This document shows positions 16,786 through 25,761 of a stretch of 64,000 nucleotides of DNA, piece after piece (the stretch's first letter is position 1; every line of letters begins with the position of its first letter). Both the position numbers and the translations under genes were made by a program. Under the pieces are notes generated by a model that saw only the letters and a program-made list of their open reading frames with translations, searched no databases and had not been told where the DNA came from. Source of the DNA: an uncultured Lachnospiraceae bacterium (GTDB lineage: Bacteria; Bacillota; Clostridia; Lachnospirales; Lachnospiraceae); contig CAJUTQ010000084.1 of the NCBI GenBank assembly GCA_910589265.1, positions 1 through 64,000 of the forward strand. The letters run 5' to 3'.

Positions 16786-18641
16786 ATTTCTACCCCGTGC
16801 TGTTCAGCAAAATATATCCATCTTGGCCAAAATATATCATTTTCGGCTAAACAGTTTAATAACTTTTCATGGGTATGAAAGACTGCCTCATAATCTGGGT
16901 TATCAGTCATTTGCAGTATTTTTGCTTCTTCAATTGCCACTTCTGCCTCTTGGGAACGGGCCTGACGTAAATTAAAAATAGGCGAAGTTAACCAAGCATT
17001 AATTTGACCATATTTAATAAAATCAACTTCTTCCAAAATTGCATCTTGATTGGGTAATGATAACTTCATGTGAAACAATTTGTCTATTTCCTGTCTAAAA
17101 GCAGATTCTGCTGAAGCTAAAACTAATGGAGAATGCGTAGATAAAATAAACTGTATTTCCAATTCCTCTGACAAGACTTTTTGAACTTCCATTAGCGCTG
17201 GCAATATTGTGCGCTGCCATTTAGGATGTAAATGAGCTTCTATCTCATCAATCATAATAACAATTCTTGAGTCAGGTTTCACGTTTCGAAATTGGGAAGA
17301 AATTTTGTGTTCATGCCAAGCCCATACTATCAGATATGCTAGCGTCACAATTCTACGAATTCCAGCTGATGTATTGGTAATTGGTACGATTCCATATGGA
17401 TGTACAATGGTAGGAATTTCTCGTGTATCTTCTGGTATGCGTATTGGATCTCCTGAAGTTAATGTCCCTATATCCGGAGGTGACAATACGGATAGCACAT
17501 TAGTAAATATGTCAAAAGGATATTTTGTTGGGGAGCTTTGCCATTTAACCCAATCACGTATTAAACCCTCGATACTTCCGTCCAGTCCATTCCAAACCTG
17601 TGAGCCACTAAAAACAGAAGGACGATTTTTGTTAACCCCATAGTGTTTCGAAGGATCCCAAACGGCATAGGAGCCATCAACACATGCATAAACAATAAGT
17701 CCTGGAATTGTAGGCTGTCTTCCATTCCTTTTCCATGTCAAATTTTGAATATCATAACTTATAGATACTTCTTTCGTATGTTGCATTTTTCCAGCTATGG
17801 AAAATCTTATATTTGATTTCTTGCCATTATATTTTGGCCTTGCTTCATTTGACGTCCAAGTACCTGTTAAAGCCCACCATGAACAATCCATCAGAAAGGT
17901 TTTCCCTAAACCATTATCTCCTGTAATAATATTGAGCCGGGATGCCAAATTCATTTCCATATGATCAGAAGGACCCACATTATCCAATGCTAAGAAGGAT
18001 AAAGTACCCTCTTCATCTGGCTTTGCATCAGGAGGTTCTTCTAAATTATTTGCCAATAATGCTGCTTTAACTACTTCCTCTTGAAATGCCAAACAATTAG
18101 GATATCCACTGATAGTTGTTGTAAATAAAATCTCTATTTCTTGTTTTGTTATTTGATACATTGAAATAAATTGTTGTACAATCTCCTCTAACGTAATGGC
18201 ATGATCCCATTCTTCAAATTTAAAGCACCAAATAGCTAAATCAATTAATGGGATTTTTTTATTTCCTTTAATAACTTTTTTTGAAATCTCAGAAATATAA
18301 TTTTTATCCCATCCCCAAATTTTAGAATTACTTTCATGTATGAAACATCTTTGAAAGCTTCTTGTATTTATTGATTGTAAACCTGAAGAAGCATAATCTT
18401 CTTTTACCCACTTTTTAACAAAAGCATTGGATTTATATGGCTGATAATACCATGCTGAATTTGGAATTATCTTTTGTACTTCATCCATAAATTCTTTATT
18501 CTTTTGATCCATAGGATATTCCATAGTTTTGCCCACTGGAAGATGATTTCGTTTACAGGATAAAAATGTAATTCCAATAAATGGATGAACATTATTTAGT
18601 TTTTTTATGGCAGCCAATATATAGTTTAATGATAGATACAT
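16782..18641 (-). CDS. SMC/OLD-like AAA ATPase of a defence operon (PtuA-like)
   Basis: The 619-residue protein has an N-terminal part of about 220 residues that I do not recognise, then an ABC/SMC-type ATPase. Walker A is 'GDNGLGKTF', the signature-like segment is 'NTSAGIRRIVTLAYL', Walker B is 'IVIMIDEIEAHLHP' and the H-loop is 'ILSTHSPLVLASAE'. The head-type ATPase with a 'D-E-x-E-x-H-L-H-P' Walker B is typical of the AAA_21/OLD-like proteins of anti-phage systems. GGAGG lies 9 bases before the ATG. It follows the methyltransferase by 1 base and overlaps the HNH gene. It is likely the sensor or motor of the system. The N-terminal region may carry target specificity. Confidence 0.82.
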   Translation of the reverse strand: MYLSLNYILAAIKKLNNVHPFIGITFLSCKRNHLPVGKTMEYPMDQKNKEFMDEVQKIIPNSAWYYQPYKSNAFVKKWVKEDYASSGLQSINTRSFQRCFIHESNSKIWGWDKNYISEISKKVIKGNKKIPLIDLAIWCFKFEEWDHAITLEEIVQQFISMYQITKQEIEILFTTTISGYPNCLAFQEEVVKAALLANNLEEPPDAKPDEEGTLSFLALDNVGPSDHMEMNLASRLNIITGDNGLGKTFLMDCSWWALTGTWTSNEARPKYNGKKSNIRFSIAGKMQHTKEVSISYDIQNLTWKRNGRQPTIPGLIVYACVDGSYAVWDPSKHYGVNKNRPSVFSGSQVWNGLDGSIEGLIRDWVKWQSSPTKYPFDIFTNVLSVLSPPDIGTLTSGDPIRIPEDTREIPTIVHPYGIVPITNTSAGIRRIVTLAYLIVWAWHEHKISSQFRNVKPDSRIVIMIDEIEAHLHPKWQRTILPALMEVQKVLSEELEIQFILSTHSPLVLASAESAFRQEIDKLFHMKLSLPNQDAILEEVDFIKYGQINAWLTSPIFNLRQARSQEAEVAIEEAKILQMTDNPDYEAVFHTHEKLLNCLAENDIFWPRWIYFAEQHGVEI

Positions 18642-18642
18642 A

Positions 18643-19509
18643 TTATAAATCCTCCAACACCTTTAGCACATATTGACAAAACTTTTGACTTAAATCAATG
18701 CCTATAGCATGATAACCATTTTCTAAAGAAACCTTCATTGTGGTGCCACTGCCTACAAATGGATCCAGCACTGTACCCCCATTTGGGCAGCCAATAGCCA
18801 GACAGCGGGAAACTAATTCATCTGGATATGGAGCTGTATTTATCTTTGTTCCCGAAGGACGTGGCATGATCGTCCAAACATCTTCATCCATTTGCTTATC
18901 AATAAATGGTTGGCGGTTAAAATAATATTTTCTATCTTTTGCAAACATAAAAATATATTCATAGCTGCGGTGTGGTCTATCTTTCACAGACTCTGGCAGC
19001 GCTTTCTCCCTATGCCATATGATAGGAGAACGTAATATCCAGTTTCTTTTTGTCATTTCTATTGCTACACGCCAAGGAATACCAATAATAGATTTTCGGC
19101 AAAGATTTATACCTAACCCTCCACTTTTATCGACTGGACGTAATCCAAATCGTCGTTTATGACTTTTTTCATCTTTTCCATGAGAGGCGCCTTTTCCTGA
19201 GTAATAAGTATCTCCAAGATTTAAAAACAGTAATCCATCTTTCTTTAAAACTCGATATAATTGATCCATAACTGCGCATAAAACATCAATATATTCATCT
19301 ACCGTTTCCTCAAGCCCTATTTGACCAGTTTCTCCATAATCCCGCAAACTATAATATGGAGGGGATGTAATGATACAATGAACACTTTGGTCATCTAACT
19401 GTTGCAATGATTGTGCTGCATCTCCACATAATAATGTCCATTCATTATTTTTGTATGTGCCTTTCCATTTTTGTATATTGTGATTTAAAAAAATATTTTC
19501 TATTATCAT
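18643..19509 (-). CDS. beta-class DNA methyltransferase (N4-cytosine or N6-adenine)
   Basis: The 288-residue enzyme has catalytic motif IV 'TSPPYY' near the N-terminus and the AdoMet motif 'DPFVGSGTT' near the C-terminus. This is the beta-class order. The SPPY form is frequent in N4-cytosine enzymes, though adenine methylation cannot be excluded. 'LNLGDTYYSGKG' and 'RSPIIWHREKALPES' are typical of the family. The start at ATG 19509 has AAGGA 5 bases upstream; the open frame extends 17 codons further without a site. It is first in the operon with the ATPase and the HNH nuclease and probably marks self DNA. Confidence 0.9.
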   Translation of the reverse strand: MIIENIFLNHNIQKWKGTYKNNEWTLLCGDAAQSLQQLDDQSVHCIITSPPYYSLRDYGETGQIGLEETVDEYIDVLCAVMDQLYRVLKKDGLLFLNLGDTYYSGKGASHGKDEKSHKRRFGLRPVDKSGGLGINLCRKSIIGIPWRVAIEMTKRNWILRSPIIWHREKALPESVKDRPHRSYEYIFMFAKDRKYYFNRQPFIDKQMDEDVWTIMPRPSGTKINTAPYPDELVSRCLAIGCPNGGTVLDPFVGSGTTMKVSLENGYHAIGIDLSQKFCQYVLKVLEDL

Positions 19510-19723
19510 AGTATTCCTTCTAAATAACGAACTCTTATATTCCATATGAAAGCAATCCATAAGACGAGTATATCAAACCTTTGCATAGGTTTCACATTAT
19601 GTTGATAGCCCTTGCTATATCTCAATTATACAAAAAAACTTTCGTGCTTACAATAAAATTCCTATTATCATTCTTTGCTTTCTAATGCTTAGGATAACAC
19701 ATGGTGCATTGGGAAAACCAAAC

Positions 19724-19762
19724 ATCCCCGGAAACCATAGCTCTCAGAGCATTTCCGGGGAT
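19724..19762 (-). terminator. terminator after the Cys-rich small protein gene
   Basis: ATCCCCGGAAA pairs perfectly with TTTCCGGGGAT over 11 bp, 20 bases past the stop of the minus-strand gene. Confidence 0.65.
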
Positions 19763-19781
19763 CAATCCATAATTCTAACCT

Positions 19782-20033
19782 TTATTCTTCAATATCACAG
19801 CCGCATGTACCTTTTGGAGGCATTGGCATTACTGGGCCAGGACCTGGGCCGCCCATTCCCCTTCTTGGCTCCATAAATCCAGGATTACAGCCTCTTTGTC
19901 CCTCATGGCCCTTATTCCCTTTGCAGTCATTATCAGGAATAGGGTCTATGCATCCATTAGTGTGTTCACAGCAGCCGCCTCTTCCATTGTTATTGCAGCA
20001 CAGTAACAGTAAAATAATCCAACAACAATTCAT
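19782..20033 (-). CDS. small cysteine-, glycine- and proline-rich protein
   Basis: 83 residues. A hydrophobic N-terminus with embedded cysteines ('NCCWIILLLLCC') is followed by an Asn/Gly/Cys stretch, then a Gly-Pro-rich tail ending 'GTCGCDIEE'. Ten cysteines are present. It resembles short high-cysteine proteins that databases call 'chorion class high-cysteine' in Clostridia; function is unknown. AAAGGAG lies 6 bases before the ATG, and a hairpin terminator follows, so it is a real, separately transcribed gene. The hydrophobic start could anchor it in the membrane or envelope. Confidence 0.7.
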   Translation of the reverse strand: MNCCWIILLLLCCNNNGRGGCCEHTNGCIDPIPDNDCKGNKGHEGQRGCNPGFMEPRRGMGGPGPGPVMPMPPKGTCGCDIEE

Positions 20034-20088
20034 ATTTACAACTCCTTTCGTTACTTTAATATATTCAAAGGAGTTTCTTTGGTGTATT

Positions 20089-20640
20089 TTATCTGTAAAA
20101 ATGTTTATTTTTCACAATACGATATTTAATGTAACGAAAGGTTTTCTTTTCTCCTTCCTTTGCCAGCATTTTCAAAAGTCCTTCCAATAGTTTTCTGGAA
20201 TCTTCATGTATCATCATATGCTTTTTTCCCCCATTATAATAATCCAAAGGGCTTTGATCTGTGTAATTTTCCCCATTATATATTTTAGAGGCTGCCACAC
20301 GGTCTACAAACATCTCTACGATATACCGCACTGGAATAGGGGCTGGAAACATGCCTCTACCTTCTGTAGCTGCATAATCTATCCAATATTCATAATGATG
20401 TTTATTTCGTCCTTTATGGTGAAGCCATGCCCTGGAAAATCCAAGGGCCTCCCTCTCGCTATTGCATGGGCTTCGAAAGCCTTGGTAATACAAGGCCCCT
20501 GGAATAAATTCCGTGGGACTATATTTGGATAAGTCGTGAAGCAGCCCCTGCTTATACATTCCAAGCTTGAAGCACCCCTTTAACACCATCCATTTATGAC
20601 GGGTAATTGTCTTCAAATGTCTCCATGCCTGAATTTTCAT
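20089..20640 (-). CDS. DUF5662 family protein
   Basis: 183 residues matching the DUF5662 pattern: 'AWRHLKTITRHKWMVLKGC' at the start, the His-Asp containing 'GLLHDLSKYSPTEF', 'AWLHHKGRNKHHYEYWIDY' and 'MFVDRVAAS'. The conserved His and Asp residues suggest an HD-like metal site, but no reaction is known. ATG 20640 is chosen over an ATG four codons upstream that abuts the AGAGG site. Confidence 0.75.
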   Translation of the reverse strand: MKIQAWRHLKTITRHKWMVLKGCFKLGMYKQGLLHDLSKYSPTEFIPGALYYQGFRSPCNSEREALGFSRAWLHHKGRNKHHYEYWIDYAATEGRGMFPAPIPVRYIVEMFVDRVAASKIYNGENYTDQSPLDYYNGGKKHMMIHEDSRKLLEGLLKMLAKEGEKKTFRYIKYRIVKNKHFYR

Positions 20641-20691
20641 ATTGAAATCCATCCTCTCTATCTATTTTTATGCCTGCCTCTTTCTCCTTTT

Positions 20692-21396
20692 TCATAATTT
20701 ACTTACTATAAGCAAAAGAAGGAGATGAGCTGGATAAAAAATATAAAAACCATATTGAAATTTTTTACACCCAGGTTTTCCATTATATAAGCTTATAGGA
20801 ATCATGGCAAAGCTGGCAAAATATTGTATAGGGTTCGAATTTAACAAGCTTAAAGCGACTGTAGCTCCTGCCTTTTTTAGAAGAGAGTCTCGAAAGTAAT
20901 AGAAAAATACAATATGTAAAATTCCCCAGTAGCTATAGCTAACCCGAAACAGCCAGGCTATCCCCATGGCAGCTCCAATACATCCCCACTGGACTTCTCC
21001 CCTGACTGTTCTCTCCAATACAGTCATTAATAAAAGGCCTATGAGTAAGGTAAAGAAAATATTCTGCCGTTCTGGAAAGAAAAGACTCCCATAAAGGACC
21101 AAATTATAAGGAAGCTCAGAAATTATTCCTAAAACAAGAAGTCGAAGACCATATTTCATCCTGCTTTTTGTATGATAAAAGCCTTCCACAAGAAGGAAGC
21201 AATAGATTGGAAAGGATATTCGTCCAATACAAAGAAAGATCCATTGATCTGGGAACAAAATCCTTCCCCCATGATCACACAGCATGGTGATCATGGCAAT
21301 CCATCTTAAGTGAAAGCTGGTGAGTCTTTGAATTCTTAGTCTCCCTCTCCCCTCCTCAAAGGTAACTCCTTCTCTTCTTTCCTTTCTCCCACTCAT
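20692..21396 (-). CDS. TraX family membrane protein
   Basis: A 234-residue integral membrane protein with about seven helices. It carries the TraX-type segments 'IAMITMLCDHGG', 'GRISFPIYCFLLVEGFYHT', 'SELPYNL', 'QNIFFTLLIGL' and 'YGFYIFYPAHLLLL'. TraX of F plasmid acetylates pilin; the chromosomal Firmicutes homologues are putative acyltransferases of unknown target. GGGAG lies 7 bases before the ATG, and the gene begins 3 bases after the GH13 gene, so the two form an operon. Confidence 0.85.
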   Translation of the reverse strand: MSGRKERREGVTFEEGRGRLRIQRLTSFHLRWIAMITMLCDHGGRILFPDQWIFLCIGRISFPIYCFLLVEGFYHTKSRMKYGLRLLVLGIISELPYNLVLYGSLFFPERQNIFFTLLIGLLLMTVLERTVRGEVQWGCIGAAMGIAWLFRVSYSYWGILHIVFFYYFRDSLLKKAGATVALSLLNSNPIQYFASFAMIPISLYNGKPGCKKFQYGFYIFYPAHLLLLLIVSKL

Positions 21397-21399
21397 CTT

Positions 21400-23298
21400 C
21401 TATCTCCCAATTAATACCATAACAGTCCTTTGAGGAACTTCTAGAAGAGATTGGTTTTTAAGAAGTATTTCCTCCCCCTTTTTCCTCACATAATTGCCTG
21501 TTTCGTCATCTGTATTTACACATAAATGCCACTTTCTGTCTCTTGGAAGTTTGGGCAGCGCCAAACTGTTTTTATTCCAGTGAAAATTGTAAGCTACATA
21601 GAAAAAATCTTCCCTTTCTTTTCCATCAGCTCCTTCTTTCATTTTTCCACTATACATAATTCCAATATACCGGTCATATTCCCTAAACTTAGCAAACCAT
21701 GCAGCCTCACTGTGATAAGACACATCAGGAAAACCTTTTTGGGCAGATTCAAACATTTCCATTTCTCTCTTTGTATGCAAAATAGGATGTTCTCTTCGCA
21801 GCTCAATCATCTGTTTCATAAACTGATAAATATCTCTGTTGGATTCCATTAACCTCCAATTCAGCCAAGATATCTCATTGTCTTGACAATAAGGATTATT
21901 ATTTCCCTTTTGGGAATTGCCAAACTCGTCCCCACTTACAATAAGAGGAGTGCCCTGACTTAACATTAAAATAGAAATGCCATTTCGTATTTGTTTTTTC
22001 CGCAATTTTAAAATAGATTTTTTCTTTGTCTTACCTTCTACGCCGCAGTTCCAGCTTGCATTGTAATCCCTTCCGTCTCTGTTGCCCTCTAAATTCGCCT
22101 CGTTGTGTTTGTATATATAAGATACCATATCCATGAATGTAAATGTGTTGTAATTTGTTAAATAATTAATGACTCCTGCTTTCTCATAGTTTTTCCTAGT
22201 CTGTCTGACAAAATTTTTAAGCTGATCCTCATCTCCCTTTAACATTTTGCGCATATCATACATATATGCATCATTGTACTCTGCCAGATTACGATAAATA
22301 GGAGTCTCCCCTTTATAAATTTCTTCCATAGGAAATCCCTCATACAGGATCTTTGTTCTGCTCAAAAGGGGGTCTGTTGCCAGTGCTTTTAAAGGTATGT
22401 CCCCTCCTGTAAAATGTACCCCATCAATATGGTATTCTAATACCCAGTACTTCATTACATCTAGAATATAATATTCCATCATTTTTTCTGAAAAATAAAA
22501 TTGTAGAATTACTTCAATCTTATTTTTATGCAATTCCTTTATCATATCTTTCAGCTCTTTTATAGAATCTCTTCTCCCATAAGATGCCTTGGGAGCAAAA
22601 TAATATCCTGGAACAAATCCCCAGTAATTCATGGAAGGAAGGTTATTTTCCATTGGATCTTCCTCTAAAAATTCCAGTATTTTTTTGTCTTTTACTTCCT
22701 TCTTTTCCTGATCCATGATTTCTTCAAATTCATATATAGGCATGAGCTCCACTTGATGAATACCCAAATCTTTCAAGTGGGGTATTTTTTCTATTACTCC
22801 TAAAAAAGTACCCTTGTTTTCACATTTTGATGAGGCATGTCTGCTAAACCCCCTTATATGCATTAAATACATAAGACTCTCTTCGTAAGAAAGGCTAAGG
22901 GGCTCGTCTCCTTCCCAATCATAAGATTCAAAATAAAAGGCTCCCCTTAAGAAATTTCTTCCTTCCTCTTTGTCAGCTCCTCTGCCCCACACCTCATTGC
23001 CAGCTATTTTCTTTGCATATGGATCCACAAAAATATGATCCTTTGTATAAAAATTATAGTGGAACTTCTCATATGAAAAGTCCTCTATGAAGACACAATA
23101 AATATCTCCCCTACGAAACTCCTTTGGAAAAGGAATCTTTCCATGGAGCCTTCCAGACTTTTTCTCATATAAGAGCATACCACTCTCCTCTTCCCCTTTC
23201 ATGGAAACAGCAATATTTATTCCCCTTTCTCTCTTACTCATTCCAAGAGGATAGGGCGCTCCCTTTTTCAGTTTCCATTTTCTATTTTTACTTTCCAT
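21400..23298 (-). CDS. GlgX-like GH13 glycogen-debranching homologue, probably catalytically inactive
   Basis: The 632-residue protein has the GlgX/isoamylase layout: an N-terminal beta domain, a GH13 barrel and a C-terminal domain. Strong family signatures are 'MDMVSYIYKHNEAN', 'SWNCGVEG', 'LSQGTPLIVSGDEFGNSQ' and 'NNPYCQDNEISWLNW'. The catalytic regions are changed. The usual DVVYNH region reads 'ILQFYFSE'. The nucleophile region (normally G-F-R-x-D) reads 'DGVHFTGG'. The His-Asp before the debranching signature reads 'TNYNTFT'. A glutamate in 'YEGFP' remains. It may bind glucan rather than cleave it. ATG 23298 has AAGGAG upstream. It is in an operon with TraX. Confidence 0.82.
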   Translation of the reverse strand: MESKNRKWKLKKGAPYPLGMSKRERGINIAVSMKGEEESGMLLYEKKSGRLHGKIPFPKEFRRGDIYCVFIEDFSYEKFHYNFYTKDHIFVDPYAKKIAGNEVWGRGADKEEGRNFLRGAFYFESYDWEGDEPLSLSYEESLMYLMHIRGFSRHASSKCENKGTFLGVIEKIPHLKDLGIHQVELMPIYEFEEIMDQEKKEVKDKKILEFLEEDPMENNLPSMNYWGFVPGYYFAPKASYGRRDSIKELKDMIKELHKNKIEVILQFYFSEKMMEYYILDVMKYWVLEYHIDGVHFTGGDIPLKALATDPLLSRTKILYEGFPMEEIYKGETPIYRNLAEYNDAYMYDMRKMLKGDEDQLKNFVRQTRKNYEKAGVINYLTNYNTFTFMDMVSYIYKHNEANLEGNRDGRDYNASWNCGVEGKTKKKSILKLRKKQIRNGISILMLSQGTPLIVSGDEFGNSQKGNNNPYCQDNEISWLNWRLMESNRDIYQFMKQMIELRREHPILHTKREMEMFESAQKGFPDVSYHSEAAWFAKFREYDRYIGIMYSGKMKEGADGKEREDFFYVAYNFHWNKNSLALPKLPRDRKWHLCVNTDDETGNYVRKKGEEILLKNQSLLEVPQRTVMVLIGR

Positions 23299-23443
23299 AA
23301 TGCTCCTTCTTCGATGTCTCATTTCGTGTCATCACTTTTTGTTTTCCGTCTAATACTTTTATTTTAACATATTTTTTCGAATTATGAATAAATTTTTCGA
23401 AAATCACCAGCATAAATTTGTATTCCTTTTCTAAAACCTATGG

Positions 23444-23511
23444 TATAATGAAAGATATCGTTGCAAAGAAATTATATAAATTAATTGTTTTGTAAGCCTG
23501 CTAAAGCGGGC
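23444..23511 (+). promoter_or_regulatory. extended -10 promoter and leader hairpin of the DUF1292 gene
   Basis: TGGTATAAT (TATAAT at 23444-23449) is an extended -10 element. In the leader, GCCTGC-TAAA-GCGGGC (23496-23511) can fold just before the AGGAG site at 23516, so it could influence translation. Confidence 0.45.
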
Positions 23512-23525
23512 AGATAGGAGTAAGT

Positions 23526-23876
23526 ATGAATAAAAAAGAGGACAGCTGTTCATGGGGATCCGCCCCTCTAGAAGCTGAAGAAGAAATGACCGTTACATTA
23601 GAATTAGATGACGGTTCAGAAGTCACTTGTTCTATTATTACCATTCTTTCTGTTGGCAGTCAAGACTATATTGTTTTACTTCCCCTGGATGAACATGGAG
23701 AAAATGAGGATGGGGAGGTATGGTTTTACCGTTATTTTGAAAATATGGAGGATGTTCATGTCGATCCTGAACTAGGATATATTGAAGACGACGAAGAATA
23801 CGAGGCTGTAGCTGAAGCCTTTGATGAATATTTAGATAATGTAGAATTTGACGAGCTTATCGCAAAAGAAGAGTAA
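23526..23876 (+). CDS. DUF1292 family protein
   Basis: A 116-residue, very acidic protein. The central part 'MTVTLELDDGSEVTCSIITIL...QDYIVLLPLDEHGENEDGEVWFYRY' matches DUF1292 (YrzB-like), a small Firmicutes family of unknown function. The C-terminal 40 residues are almost all Asp/Glu. AGGAG lies 6 bases before the ATG. It has its own promoter and terminator. Confidence 0.85.
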   Translation: MNKKEDSCSWGSAPLEAEEEMTVTLELDDGSEVTCSIITILSVGSQDYIVLLPLDEHGENEDGEVWFYRYFENMEDVHVDPELGYIEDDEEYEAVAEAFDEYLDNVEFDELIAKEE

Positions 23877-23887
23877 GAAACCTAAAG

Positions 23888-23928
23888 ATTGCCGCAAAAG
23901 AAGTTTTTTAGCTTGTGGCAATTTTTTA
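23888..23928 (+). terminator. terminator after the DUF1292 gene
   Basis: ATTGCCGCAA pairs with TTGTGGCAAT (one G-U) and is followed by T6. It also overlaps the end of the convergent helicase gene. Confidence 0.75.
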
Positions 23929-25761
23929 TTTTTCCTCTCTTTCTTCCAATTCTTTTACAAATCTGGAAGCCTGATGTAAGGGACCGTTTTTTTCTTTTAT
24001 ATATGCAATATATAGTCTTTCCTTTGCCCTTGTCATGGCCACATAAAACATTCTACGCTCCTCTTCCATTTCTTCTGGCATTTTCGCTTTTTTGTGAGGT
24101 GTAATCCCCTCATTGGCATCTGGAAGTATAACAAAGGGAAACTCTAAGCCTTTGGAACCATGCATTGTGAGAAAGACAACGGCCTCTGCTTTATTCTCCT
24201 TTTTCTCCCTCTGCCTTTTTAAGCTCTCCCCATACTGAAGGATTCCCCTCTTCCATTGTTCCCATGTGGGAAAAGCCTTTGCCCTCTCTTTGATTTCCTG
24301 GAATACTTCCAGAAACGCGTCTGGCTTTTGGTTCCTTGAAAAAGCATATTCCTTTAAATAATTTTCGTATTCCACTCCCTTTCCAATATAATTCACCGCT
24401 GCAAAAGGAGGCATCTTACCAATCATATCCAAATCATAGGCCAGTTTGTCAAAACGCTCCATTACATACTCTTTCTCTTCATAATATTTTTTTAAATCCT
24501 CCAAGTCAAAGTAAGGCCCATCCAAAATGCTGCGGCTTATGTATCGCTTTGGCTTATTGAGCACTCTTAACAAATCCTTCCTTTCCTTGCTGCCCGCTCC
24601 CAAAGTCATATAGGCAAAAATATCCTTTGCCACAAAATGTTCATAAATATTGGAAACCTTCTCCTTCATGAGAAAAGGAATTCTTCTCTCAGCCAACCGC
24701 TCACAAAGCTGTCCACTTGTCATGAGTGTTCTAAAGAGAACAGCTATATCAGAATATTTTCCTCCCTCTTTTTTATAGTTTTCTATCATATTGGCCAATT
24801 CCTCATGTTCTTCCAACCTATCCTCAAACTCTTGAATTTCTATTTCCCTTCCTTTTTCTTTTACTGCCTGAAAATTTTTAGGGAAGCGGTTTTTATTATG
24901 GACAATGACTTTTAAAGCCCCTTCAACAATACATGACTGGGAACGATAATTATATTCTAGGGATATTTGTTTTACGTTCTTATAATATTTTGGGAAAGAA
25001 AGCATAATTTCTGGACTGGATCCTCGAAATCCATATATGGACTGGTCGTCGTCTCCTACGATAAAAAGATTATCCTCTGGTTTCGCCAGCATGGAAATGA
25101 CTTGAAACTGGACAGGGTTTATATCTTGAAACTCGTCAATCAAAATAAAAGAAAATTTATTTTGCCAAAGGGAAAGGATATCTTTCCTTTTTGTAAAAAG
25201 TTCCTGACAATGAAGAAGCATATCGTCAAAATCCAGCTTCCTCATTGCCCTTAGTTTCTTCTCATACTTATCATATATTTCATCAAAAAGCTGTTTTTCC
25301 ATTGAAACTGCCTTGTATTCCTCCTGAGTTTTTCCTGAGTTTTTAAAACAGCTTATTTCTGCCATGAATTTTTGTGCCCATTCTTCTGCATCTTCTCCTT
25401 CAAAATCGTGAAACTGTATCAGCTCCCGAAATATCTGACTTTTTTCATCTTCTGCTAAAATATCCTCTCTGCTATAATGATAAGCATGTTTTAGAATCTG
25501 AAAAAATACAGCATGAAAGGTTCCAAATGTCACTGGCCCATAAGCTCCTTCCATGGCTTGTAAAAATCTTTCCTTCATCTCAAGGGCAGCCGCCTTTGTA
25601 AAGGTAATGACTAAAATATTCTCTGGACTTACATGATACTTGGTAATTAAATTTTGTATTCTCTTTGTAATCACGTAAGTCTTCCCTGAGCCAGGGGGTG
25701 CAACGACCATACAAGGGCCTTTAAAATGGCAAATCGCTTCTTCCTGTTTTTGATTGTTCAA
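23926..25761 (-). CDS. UvrD/PcrA-like superfamily I DNA helicase
   Basis: A 611-residue 3'-5' helicase. Motif I is 'APPGSGKT', motif Ia 'TFTKAAALEMKERF', motif II 'DEFQDINPVQ', motif III 'GDDDQSIYGFRGS', motif IV 'YNYRS', motif V 'TMHGSKGLEFPFVILPD' and motif VI 'RRMFYVAMTRAKERLY'. It is shorter than PcrA (about 730 residues) and lacks its C-terminal extension, so it is probably a RecQ/UvrD-side paralogue rather than PcrA itself. Translation begins at TTG 25761, with AAAGGAG 8 bases upstream, inside the end of gltX. Confidence 0.9.
   Translation of the reverse strand: MNNQKQEEAICHFKGPCMVVAPPGSGKTYVITKRIQNLITKYHVSPENILVITFTKAAALEMKERFLQAMEGAYGPVTFGTFHAVFFQILKHAYHYSREDILAEDEKSQIFRELIQFHDFEGEDAEEWAQKFMAEISCFKNSGKTQEEYKAVSMEKQLFDEIYDKYEKKLRAMRKLDFDDMLLHCQELFTKRKDILSLWQNKFSFILIDEFQDINPVQFQVISMLAKPEDNLFIVGDDDQSIYGFRGSSPEIMLSFPKYYKNVKQISLEYNYRSQSCIVEGALKVIVHNKNRFPKNFQAVKEKGREIEIQEFEDRLEEHEELANMIENYKKEGGKYSDIAVLFRTLMTSGQLCERLAERRIPFLMKEKVSNIYEHFVAKDIFAYMTLGAGSKERKDLLRVLNKPKRYISRSILDGPYFDLEDLKKYYEEKEYVMERFDKLAYDLDMIGKMPPFAAVNYIGKGVEYENYLKEYAFSRNQKPDAFLEVFQEIKERAKAFPTWEQWKRGILQYGESLKRQREKKENKAEAVVFLTMHGSKGLEFPFVILPDANEGITPHKKAKMPEEMEEERRMFYVAMTRAKERLYIAYIKEKNGPLHQASRFVKELEEREEK

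Noticed and set aside
23926..25761. Calling the helicase PcrA
   Set aside because: It is about 120 residues shorter than PcrA, so only the UvrD-like family call is supported.
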